From: Streptomyces cinnamoneus
GTDB lineage: Bacteria; Actinomycetota; Actinomycetes; Streptomycetales; Streptomycetaceae
Assembly (NCBI RefSeq): GCF_014650495.1
Contig: NZ_BMVB01000019.1
Span: 1-64,000 of the forward strand
DNA length: 64,000 bases
Direction of reading: 5' to 3'
Under the pieces are notes generated by a model, which worked only from the letters and a program-made list of their open reading frames with translations, had not been told where the DNA came from and did not search any database. How positions within the stretch are numbered: the first letter of the stretch is position 1; each line of letters begins with the position of its first letter. Both the position numbers and the translations under genes were made by a program. This document shows positions 33,895 through 41,003 of this stretch, in pieces.

Positions 33895-33980
33895 CTTCTG
33901 TCACGCCACGCGGGAGACTCTAGCCCTCCACTCTCCAACCCGACGCGTTTCGCGGGAATTTGGGCAGATCGAACAGCTGT

Positions 33981-34763
33981 CTAAGCGCTCCCCCGCATCG
34001 CCCGGCGCAGCCCCGTGTTCGCCGTCAGGATCCCCCCGTCCACCGGGAGGGTCACCCCCGTGATCCATCCCGCGTCCGTCGACGCGAGGAACGCGACCGC
34101 CGCCGCGATGTCCTCCGGGCGTCCCACGCGGCCCAGCGGGTAGTGGGCCGCCGCCCGTTCCAGGACGGATTCGCGGCCGTGCCAGTTGGGGGTGTCGACC
34201 GTGCCCGGGGCGATGAGGTTGACGCGCACGCCGCGCGGGGCGCATTCGCCGGCGAGGGTGCGGGTGAGGCTCGCGAGGCCCGCTTTGGCGGCGCTGTAGG
34301 CGTGGTTGCCGAAGTCCTGCTCGCCGTTGACGGAGCCGATGTTGACGACCGCGCCGCGGCCGTCGGCGGCGGCCAGTGCGGGCATCGCCGCGCGGACGCA
34401 CCGCAGGGCGCCGGTCAGCGTGACGTCCAGGTCGCGGGCCCACGCCTCGTCCGCGTACTCCTCGACCCGCGGCGGGTCGGGGTGGCAGGAGAAGGCGTTG
34501 TTGACCAGGACGTCAAGGCCGCCGAAGCGGTCCACCGCACGGGCGACCGCGGCCTCGGCCGCCGCGCGGTCGGCCACGTCGCACGGCGCCGACTCGGCCG
34601 TCAGGCCGTCCGCCCGCAGCGCGGCCGCCGCCTGCGCGGCCCGCTGGCCGTCGGCGTCGGTCAGGAGCACCCGCGCGCCCTCGGAGGCCAGGCGGCGCGC
34701 GGTGGCCGCGCCGATGCCCCGGCCGGCGCCGGTGATCAGTACCGCATAGCCCTCGAAGCGCAT
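33981..34763 (-). CDS. Short-chain dehydrogenase/reductase
   Basis: A 260-residue classical SDR with the cofactor motif ITGAGRGIGAATARRL at residue 9, an acidic TDAD after beta-2 suggesting NAD preference, NNAF near residue 88, the catalytic Ser in NIGSVNGEQ, and the YSAAK pair. It ends with the usual GGI near the C-terminus. The start at ATG 34763 places the Rossmann motif at the normal distance. It lies 10 nt after the downstream end of the beta-lactamase-fold hydrolase on the same strand, so the two are probably co-transcribed. Substrate unknown. Confidence 0.92.
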   Translation of the reverse strand: MRFEGYAVLITGAGRGIGAATARRLASEGARVLLTDADGQRAAQAAAALRADGLTAESAPCDVADRAAAEAAVARAVDRFGGLDVLVNNAFSCHPDPPRVEEYADEAWARDLDVTLTGALRCVRAAMPALAAADGRGAVVNIGSVNGEQDFGNHAYSAAKAGLASLTRTLAGECAPRGVRVNLIAPGTVDTPNWHGRESVLERAAAHYPLGRVGRPEDIAAAVAFLASTDAGWITGVTLPVDGGILTANTGLRRAMRGSA

Positions 34764-34773
34764 GCGGGCAGCA

Positions 34774-35949
34774 TTACCCCGCCAGGGACTTCGCAACCGC
34801 CCGGACCAGCGCCTGGGCCCGCGGATCGGCGGTGACGTTCTTCTGCAGGCCGTTGGTCACGTAGCCGAAGGAGACGCCCGACTCGGGGTCGGCGAAGGCC
34901 AGGGAGCCGCCGCGGCCCGGGTGGCCGAAGGAGCCGGGGGCCAGCAGCGGAGAGGCCGGGCCGTGCAGCATGTAGCCGAGGCCGAAGCGGGTGTTCACGA
35001 CCAGGACGCGGTCCGGGCCCGCCGACTCCTCCGTGCGGGCCATGGTCAGCGTCGCGGGGGCGAACAGGCGGCGGCCGCCGTCGACGACGCCGATGAGGGA
35101 GCCGTAGAAGCGGGCCAGCGCGTCCGCGGTGGCGATGCCCGCCGACGCGGGCAGCTCGGCGGCGCGGTAGGCCGGGTCGTTCTCGTCGGCGAGCGGGGTG
35201 ATCGCGGCGAAGGCGCGGCGGGTCAGCGAGGAGGGGTCGGCGTAGGCATCGGCGACCGATGCCTTGGCGCGCACCCGCAGCCCGGCGGAGGCGGGCGCGG
35301 CGGGCGCCTCGATGTCGGCCACGCGGCCCGCCCGGCCCTGCTCGGCCTCCGGCAGGCCGACCCACAGGTCCAGGCCCAGCGGCCCGGATATCTCCTCGGC
35401 GACCCAGGTCCCCAGCGTCCGGCCGGTCACCCGCCGCACCAGCTCGCCGATCAGCCAGCTGTAGGTCTGCGCGTGGTAGCCGTGGTCCGTGCCGGGCTCC
35501 CAGGCGGGCGCCTGCGCGGCGACCGCCCGCGGGCCGCTGACGCCGTCGATGGCCTCGGCGGGGGTGAGCGGGGTGTCGAGGACGGGCAGGCCGGCACGGT
35601 GCGAGAGCAGGTGCCGGACGAGCACCCGCTCCTTGCCGTTCGCCTTGAACTCCGGCCAGTACGTGCCCACGGGCGCGTCCAGGTCGACCTGGCCGCGCTG
35701 GTGCAGGAGCAGCGGCACTGCGGCGGCAACGCCCTTGGTGGCGGAACGGACGATCTGCGCGGTGCCGCGCCGCCAGGGCTCGCCGCCGCCGTCCGCGTCC
35801 TTCGTGCCGGCCCACAGGTCGACGACCTTGCGGCCGTCGCGGTGGACGGCGACGGCGGCGCCGCGTTCACCGCGCCGCGCGAAGTTGTCCGCGAAGGCGT
35901 CCCGGACCGGTTCGAAACCGTCCGCCACCGTGCCCTGGACGTCCACCAC
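34774..35949 (-). CDS. Beta-lactamase-fold serine hydrolase (EstB-type esterase)
   Basis: A 391-residue protein of the class C beta-lactamase/esterase family, lacking a signal peptide and so probably cytosolic. The nucleophile motif SxxK appears as RSATKG near residue 69, the tyrosine motif as HAQTYSWLIGEL near residue 163, and the third element as GHPGRGGS near residue 343. Such EstB-like enzymes hydrolyse esters and usually not beta-lactams. GTG start at 35949. It is followed by the SDR with a 10-nt gap, a common pairing in actinobacterial lipid or ester metabolism. Confidence 0.9.
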   Translation of the reverse strand: MVDVQGTVADGFEPVRDAFADNFARRGERGAAVAVHRDGRKVVDLWAGTKDADGGGEPWRRGTAQIVRSATKGVAAAVPLLLHQRGQVDLDAPVGTYWPEFKANGKERVLVRHLLSHRAGLPVLDTPLTPAEAIDGVSGPRAVAAQAPAWEPGTDHGYHAQTYSWLIGELVRRVTGRTLGTWVAEEISGPLGLDLWVGLPEAEQGRAGRVADIEAPAAPASAGLRVRAKASVADAYADPSSLTRRAFAAITPLADENDPAYRAAELPASAGIATADALARFYGSLIGVVDGGRRLFAPATLTMARTEESAGPDRVLVVNTRFGLGYMLHGPASPLLAPGSFGHPGRGGSLAFADPESGVSFGYVTNGLQKNVTADPRAQALVRAVAKSLAG

Positions 35950-36032
35950 TGTCTTCCGCTCCCACCGTGCCGATCGCTACAAATCCATCCACCATGGTGC
36001 AACGTGATCGCAGGTGCTCCGGACCAGGGGGG

Positions 36033-36809
36033 TCACCGCGGCACGGCCACCGACCTCGGATCGAAGCCGAACGGCAGCTCCAGCCGGTGGGCCCGCATGA
36101 GCTCCTCGTCGCACAGCAGCTCCCGCGTGGGCCCGTCTTCGGCGATGACGCCGCCGCTGAGGACCACCGACCGCTCGCACAGCTCCAGCGCGTAGGGCAG
36201 GTCGTGCGTGACCATCAGCACAGTGACGTCCAGCGAGCGCAGGATGTCGGCGAGCTCGCGGCGGGAGGCGGGGTCGAGGTTGGAGGACGGCTCGTCGAGG
36301 ACGAGGATCTCCGGCTCCATGGCCAGGACGGTCGCCACGGCCACCCGCCGCCGCTGCCCGAAGGAGAGGTGGTGCGGGGGGCGGTCCGCGAAGGCGGCCA
36401 TGCCGACCTGCGCGAGGGCCTTGTCCACGCAGCGCTCCAGCTCGGCGCCGCGCAGCCCGGCGGCCGCCGGGCCGAAGGCGACGTCCTCGCGGACGGTGGG
36501 CATGAACAGCTGGTCGTCGGGGTCCTGGAAGACGATGCCGACGCGGCGCCGGATCTCGGCGAGGTTGCGCTTGTCCACCGGCAGCCCGGCCACGCGCACG
36601 GAGCCGGCGCCGCCGTCGAGGATGCCGTTGAGGTGGAGGACGAGCGTGGTCTTGCCGGCGCCGTTGGGCCCCAGCAGGGCGACGCGCTCGCCGCGCCCGA
36701 CGGTCAGGTCCACGCCGAAGAGGGCCTGGTGGCCGTCCGGGTAGGCGAAGGCGAGGCCGGAGACCTCCAGCGAGGGCACGGCAGAGGTACAGGGCACGGC
36801 AGAAGTCAT
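36033..36809 (-). CDS. cbiO: Energy-coupling-factor ABC ATPase for cobalt/nickel uptake
   Basis: A 258-residue ATPase with Walker A GPNGAGKTTL near residue 45, the Q-loop in VGIVFQDPDDQLF (typical of ECF ATPases), the signature LSFGQRRRVAVA and Walker B ILVLDEPSSNLD. The ATG at 36809 overlaps the cbiQ stop as ATGA and is preferred over upstream in-frame codons. It is the third gene of the cbiMN-cbiQ-cbiO operon and powers the transporter. Confidence 0.93.
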   Translation of the reverse strand: MTSAVPCTSAVPSLEVSGLAFAYPDGHQALFGVDLTVGRGERVALLGPNGAGKTTLVLHLNGILDGGAGSVRVAGLPVDKRNLAEIRRRVGIVFQDPDDQLFMPTVREDVAFGPAAAGLRGAELERCVDKALAQVGMAAFADRPPHHLSFGQRRRVAVATVLAMEPEILVLDEPSSNLDPASRRELADILRSLDVTVLMVTHDLPYALELCERSVVLSGGVIAEDGPTRELLCDEELMRAHRLELPFGFDPRSVAVPR

Positions 36810-37570
36810 GTCAGCATCCATCCCGTCAGGCAGACCGCCAGCGCGGCCAGCGGCAGCGCGGCCGCGTGCGTCCACTGCGCGCGCGAGGCGTTCAGCTCGT
36901 CGATCACGGGCATCGTGCCCGCGTACCCCCGGCTGACCATGGCCAGGTGGACGCGTTCGCCGCGCTCGTACGAGCGGATGAACAGCGCCCCCGCGGACCT
37001 GGCCAGCACCCCCCAGTGGCGCACGCCGCGCGCGGTGAAGCCGCGCGATTCGCGGGCGATGCGCATGCGCCGCATCTCGTCGGTGACGACGTCCCCGTAG
37101 CGGATCATGAAGGAGGCGATCTGGACGAGCAGCGGGGGCATCCGCAGCCGCTGCAGGCCGAGCAGCAGCGCGCGCAGCTCGGTCGTGGCGGCGAGCAGGA
37201 CGGAGGCGGCGACGCCCAGCGTCCCCTTGGCGAGGATGTTCCAGGCGCCCCAGAGGCCGGACTGGCTGAGTGCGAGGCCCAGCACGTGCACCCGCTCTCC
37301 CCCGGCCACGAACGGCATGAGCACCGCGAAGGCCACGAACGGCACCTCGATCAGCAGCCGCCGCAGCAGGAAGGACGCCGGCACCCGGGCCGCGCCCGCG
37401 ACGGCCGCCAGCAGCAGCGCGTACAGGCCGAAGGCCCAGACCGCCTCGCGCGGCGTGGAGACCACGACGAGGACGAAGCAGAAGACCGCCGCGATCTTGC
37501 AGTGCGGGGGCAGGGCGTGGACCGGCGAGCGGGCGTGCCGGTAGAGCTTGTGTGCGTGGCCTGCGCCCAT
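36806..37570 (-). CDS. cbiQ: ECF transporter transmembrane component CbiQ
   Basis: A 254-residue membrane protein with about five or six spans and the coupling motifs of T-components in the last third: ARESRGF and, further on, MVSRGYAG, the two Ala-Arg-Gly type helices that contact the ATPase. It starts one base after the cbiMN stop and overlaps cbiO by 4 nt. It connects the substrate-binding CbiM-CbiN protein to CbiO. Confidence 0.93.
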   Translation of the reverse strand: MGAGHAHKLYRHARSPVHALPPHCKIAAVFCFVLVVVSTPREAVWAFGLYALLLAAVAGAARVPASFLLRRLLIEVPFVAFAVLMPFVAGGERVHVLGLALSQSGLWGAWNILAKGTLGVAASVLLAATTELRALLLGLQRLRMPPLLVQIASFMIRYGDVVTDEMRRMRIARESRGFTARGVRHWGVLARSAGALFIRSYERGERVHLAMVSRGYAGTMPVIDELNASRAQWTHAAALPLAALAVCLTGWMLT

Positions 37571-37571
37571 G

Positions 37572-38645
37572 TCAGAGGGCCTCGGTCCCGGCCGGGGCGG
37601 CCGCGGTGCGGGAGCGGCGCTTGCGGACGACCACGAAGACGCCCGTCCCCGCGGCGAGCGTCGCCCCGACGCCGATCACGCCGGCGAGGCCGCCGGAGAT
37701 GCGCTCGTCGCCGACGTCCTTGACCTGGTAGTCGGCGAGGGGCGAGTCCTTGGCGGCGTGCTCCTCCTCCTTGCTGTCCAGGCCCTTGTCGTGGGCGACC
37801 TTCTCCAGGCCGTCGGGGCTGGTGGAGGCGTAGTAGCTGACGAACCCGGCGAGGGCGAGGGCGGCGACGAGGCCGGCGACGGCGACGGGACGCGCCGAGC
37901 GGGACGGGGCCGGCGCGGCCTGGGGGACGGTGACGGTGCCGTCCGGCGTCCGCAGCTCCAGGGGCCGGCGCAGCCCCCGGGCGCCGTACACCAGGTCGGG
38001 CCGTACGGCGATCACGGCGCCGACCGTCAGTGCGGTGATGACGGCCTCGCCGATGCCGATGAGGACGTGCACGCCGACCATCGCCGTGAAGACCTTGCCG
38101 AGCGGCACGTCGGTGGTGCCGCCGAGCGCGTAGAGGCCGGTGAAGGCGACGGCGGCGGCCGGCACGGACACCAGGGCGGCCACGAAGGCGGCCGCGGTCA
38201 CGGACGGGCGGCGCCGCGGCAGCACGGTCACCAGCAGCCGGAAGAGGCCGTAGGAGACGATCGTGGTGACGACGGCCATGTCGGTGATGTTCACGCCGAG
38301 GGCGGTGAGCCCGCCGTCCGCGAACAGCACGCTCTGCATGAGCAGCACCACGGATATGCAGAGCATGCCGGTGCAGGGGCCGACGAGGATCGCCGCCAGT
38401 GCCCCGCCCAGGAGGTGGCCGCTCGTACCGGCCGCCACCGGGAAGTTCAGCATCTGGACGGCGAAGACGAAGGCGGCCACGAGGCCGGCCAGCGGGGCCG
38501 TCCGCTCCCCTCCGTGCCCGGAGCCGTCGACGGAGCCGCCGAGCTCCCGCCGCGCGCCGCGCAGGGCGACGGCGACGGCTGCCGCGGCCACGGCTCCCGT
38601 CGCCAGGGAGACCGGGGCGTTGATGAAACCGTCGGGTACGTGCAT
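37572..38645 (-). CDS. cbiM: CbiM-CbiN fusion, cobalt/nickel substrate-specificity component
   Basis: A 357-residue fused protein. The N-terminal CbiM part (about residues 1-215) begins MHVPDGFINAPV, whose His2 and free N-terminus coordinate the metal in CbiM/NikM; NFPVAAGTSGHLLGG and MGVHVLIGIGEAVIT-like segments complete the fold. The C-terminal part has a span, then the CbiN/NikN marker PDGLE near residue 278, an external loop and a final span. Whether it takes up Co or Ni cannot be told from sequence. A short inverted repeat of Nur-box type lies 78 nt upstream. Confidence 0.92.
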   Translation of the reverse strand: MHVPDGFINAPVSLATGAVAAAAVAVALRGARRELGGSVDGSGHGGERTAPLAGLVAAFVFAVQMLNFPVAAGTSGHLLGGALAAILVGPCTGMLCISVVLLMQSVLFADGGLTALGVNITDMAVVTTIVSYGLFRLLVTVLPRRRPSVTAAAFVAALVSVPAAAVAFTGLYALGGTTDVPLGKVFTAMVGVHVLIGIGEAVITALTVGAVIAVRPDLVYGARGLRRPLELRTPDGTVTVPQAAPAPSRSARPVAVAGLVAALALAGFVSYYASTSPDGLEKVAHDKGLDSKEEEHAAKDSPLADYQVKDVGDERISGGLAGVIGVGATLAAGTGVFVVVRKRRSRTAAAPAGTEAL

Positions 38646-38722
38646 GACGGCGCTCCGTCCGTTCGATCGAGCTGCTCGGGCGCATGTTGTTCATTCGTGA
38701 ACCGCTCGATGATAGGGGCGCA

Positions 38723-38739
38723 CTGCGAAAAGGTCGCAA
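38723..38739. promoter_or_regulatory. Candidate Nur-like metalloregulator box
   Basis: CTGCGA-AAAGG-TCGCAA, an inverted repeat with a 5-bp spacer, in the 201-bp region between divergent cbiMN and the MFS gene. From memory it resembles the Streptomyces Nur (nickel-responsive Fur-family) box TTGCaa-N5-ttGCAA at the outer TTGC/GCA positions. No cobalamin riboswitch core was found in this interval. Confidence 0.4.
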
Positions 38740-38846
38740 GAGCGTGCACCCCGCGACTGCGCGCCCCTCGCCCGGCCGCCCCACGCCCGCCAGAGGTGGC
38801 GAGCCGGGACATCTCCCCAAATGCTGGGCACGGGAGGTACGTCACC

Positions 38847-40883
38847 ATGGCCACCACCGCCGCGCCCGCCCCACAGGCCCCGGCTCCGCCCGTGCTGAGC
38901 CGTCGCCGCACCAATCTGGTGTTCGTCACGATCGTGCTCGGCATGCTCCTCGCCGCCCTCGACCAGACGATCGTCTCGACGGCGCTGCCGACGATCGTCG
39001 CCGATCTGGGCGGCGGCGGGCACATGGCGTGGGTGGTGACGGCGTACCTGCTGGCCGAGACGGTCTCGACGGTCCTGGTGGGACGGTTCGGCGACCTCTT
39101 CGGCCGGAAGGTGGTCTTCCAGCTGAGTGCGGTCGTCTTCACCGCCGGCTCGGTCTTCGCGGGCGCCGCGACGTCCATGCCGATGCTGATCGCCGCCCGC
39201 GCCGTCCAGGGCGTCGGCGGCGGCGGGCTGATGGTGACGGCCATGGCGCTGATCGCGGACGTCATCCCGCTGCGCGAGCGCGGCAAGTACCAGGGCGCGC
39301 TCGGCGCGGTCTTCGGGGTCACCACCGTCGTCGGGCCGACGCTCGGCGGGATCTTCACCGACCAGGCGACGTGGCGCTGGTGCTTCTACGTCAACGTGCC
39401 GGTCGCCATCGTGATGGTGGCCATGGCGGCGCGCACCGTCCCGGTGGTCCGGCCGGCGGTCCGGCCGGTCATCGACTACCTGGGCATCGCCCTGGTGGCG
39501 CTGGGCTCCTCGGCGCTGGTCCTCGGCCTGGAGTGGGGCGGCAGCACCTACGCGTGGAGCTCGGCGGTGATCGTCGGCCTCTTCACGGGGGCGGTGGTGC
39601 TGCTGGCGGCGTTCGTCCTCGTGGAGCTCCGGGCCGCGGAGCCCATGCTGCCCATGCACCTCTTCCGCACCCCCGTCTTCACCGTCTGCTCGGTGCTCAG
39701 CTTCATCGTGGGCTTCGCGATGCTGGGCTCCCTGACGTACCTGCCGACGTATCTGCAGTACGTGGACGGGGTGTCGGCCACCATGTCGGGGGTGCGGGCG
39801 CTGCCGATGGTGGCCGGCGTGCTGGGGGCGTCCATGCTCTCCGGCGTCGTCGTCAGCCGGACCGGCCGCTACCGCGTCTTCCCCCTCGCCGGTATGGCCG
39901 TGATGGCGTTGGGCCTGTACCTGATGTCGACGATGGGCAGGACGACGGGCGTCTGGCTGGAGTCGCTGTACATGTTCGTCTTCGGGGTCGGACTGGGGCT
40001 GGCCATGCAGGTGCTGACGATCGCGGTGCAGAACACCGTGCCGTACCACGAGCTGGGCACGGCGACGTCGGGCGTGACGTTCTTCCGCACGCTCGGCAGC
40101 GCCTTCGGCACGGCCATCTTCGGCACGCTCTACACCGCCCAGCTCGTCCCCAACCTCACGGAGGCGCTGGCGCGTTCGCCCGGGGTGCCCCTGGCCGCCG
40201 TGCAGAGCCCGCAGGTGCTCGGCAGCCTGCCCGAGGAGCGGGTCCGGCTCGTCGTCGACGCGTACGCCCGGACGGTGAACTACGTCTTCTTCTGGGTGGT
40301 GCCCGTCGCGCTGGCCGGGTTCGTCGTGGCGTGGTTCCTGAAGGAGGTGCCGCTGCGCGACAGCGCGCGGGCCGGGGCCTCCGACATGGGCGAGGGCTTC
40401 GCGGCGCCGGACTCCGCGGAGGCGGACCGGCAGCTGGAACGGGCGGTGGCCGGCGTGATGCGCATGACGAAGGGCCGGCCCGTCAGCCGTCAGGTCCTGC
40501 TCGCGTCCGGCAGCCGCCTCGACCCGGTCGAGGCGTGGACCCTCGGCCAGATCCACTGGCGGCTGCGCGTCCGGGGCGACGCCCGGCTGTCCGCCATCGC
40601 GGCCGCCCACCGGATGCCGCCGGAGGTGCTGGCCCCGGCCTTCGCCCGGGCGGCGGGGGCCGGGTACGCGCGCGTGGACGGCGACCACCTGTCGCTGACC
40701 CCGGCGGGCGAGGCGGAGATCGACCGGCTGGGCACCGCCTGGCGCTCCTGGCTGGCCGCCCGTCTGGACGACTGGGAGGTCGGCGATCCCGCGGACCGCG
40801 CCCGCCTGGACCGGGCCCTGGACAGCCTGGCGGAGCGGCTGCTGGAGGAGGACGAGCACGCGCAGGAGATGGCGGGCGCGTGA
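38847..40883 (+). CDS. DHA2-family MFS exporter fused to a C-terminal winged-helix domain
   Basis: A 678-residue protein. Residues 1 to about 510 form a 14-span drug:H+ antiporter, with ALDQTIVSTALPTIVADLGG in helix 1 (the DHA2 hallmark), GRFGDLFGRKVVF (motif A) and GALGAVFGVTTVVGPTLGG (motif C). Residues about 525-678 are soluble and resemble a MarR-type winged helix (LDPVEAWTLGQIHWRLRVRG ... LTPAGEAEIDRLGTAWRSWL). GGGAGG lies 9 nt before ATG 38847. It probably exports a drug or secondary metabolite; the attached domain may sense substrate or modulate transport. Pumps of this fused form are known in streptomycetes. Confidence 0.9.
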   Translation: MATTAAPAPQAPAPPVLSRRRTNLVFVTIVLGMLLAALDQTIVSTALPTIVADLGGGGHMAWVVTAYLLAETVSTVLVGRFGDLFGRKVVFQLSAVVFTAGSVFAGAATSMPMLIAARAVQGVGGGGLMVTAMALIADVIPLRERGKYQGALGAVFGVTTVVGPTLGGIFTDQATWRWCFYVNVPVAIVMVAMAARTVPVVRPAVRPVIDYLGIALVALGSSALVLGLEWGGSTYAWSSAVIVGLFTGAVVLLAAFVLVELRAAEPMLPMHLFRTPVFTVCSVLSFIVGFAMLGSLTYLPTYLQYVDGVSATMSGVRALPMVAGVLGASMLSGVVVSRTGRYRVFPLAGMAVMALGLYLMSTMGRTTGVWLESLYMFVFGVGLGLAMQVLTIAVQNTVPYHELGTATSGVTFFRTLGSAFGTAIFGTLYTAQLVPNLTEALARSPGVPLAAVQSPQVLGSLPEERVRLVVDAYARTVNYVFFWVVPVALAGFVVAWFLKEVPLRDSARAGASDMGEGFAAPDSAEADRQLERAVAGVMRMTKGRPVSRQVLLASGSRLDPVEAWTLGQIHWRLRVRGDARLSAIAAAHRMPPEVLAPAFARAAGAGYARVDGDHLSLTPAGEAEIDRLGTAWRSWLAARLDDWEVGDPADRARLDRALDSLAERLLEEDEHAQEMAGA

Positions 40884-41003
40884 GCCCGGCCCGGGCCCCG
40901 CAAGCCCAATGGGGTGAATCGCCGTAAACGCATGCATGTCGTCACATATTCGGTCAACTCCATGAGGGTCACGTCGGAGTGGACGTGACGCCAAGGAGGT
41001 TCC

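Noticed and set aside
25628..33922. The segment between the inverted units as a mobile element
   Set aside because: It contains conserved housekeeping genes (pmt, a PBP) and no integrase, transposase or target-site duplication; an inversion or separate insertions explain it better.
37548..38846. 433-codon upstream extension of the MFS gene
   Set aside because: It is antisense to cbiMN and the intergenic region; the GGGAGG-preceded ATG at 38847 starts the MFS protein at its normal position.
38646..38846. Possible cobalamin riboswitch upstream of cbiMN
   Set aside because: The interval is 201 bp and contains no B12-box-like segment; only a short inverted repeat was found.
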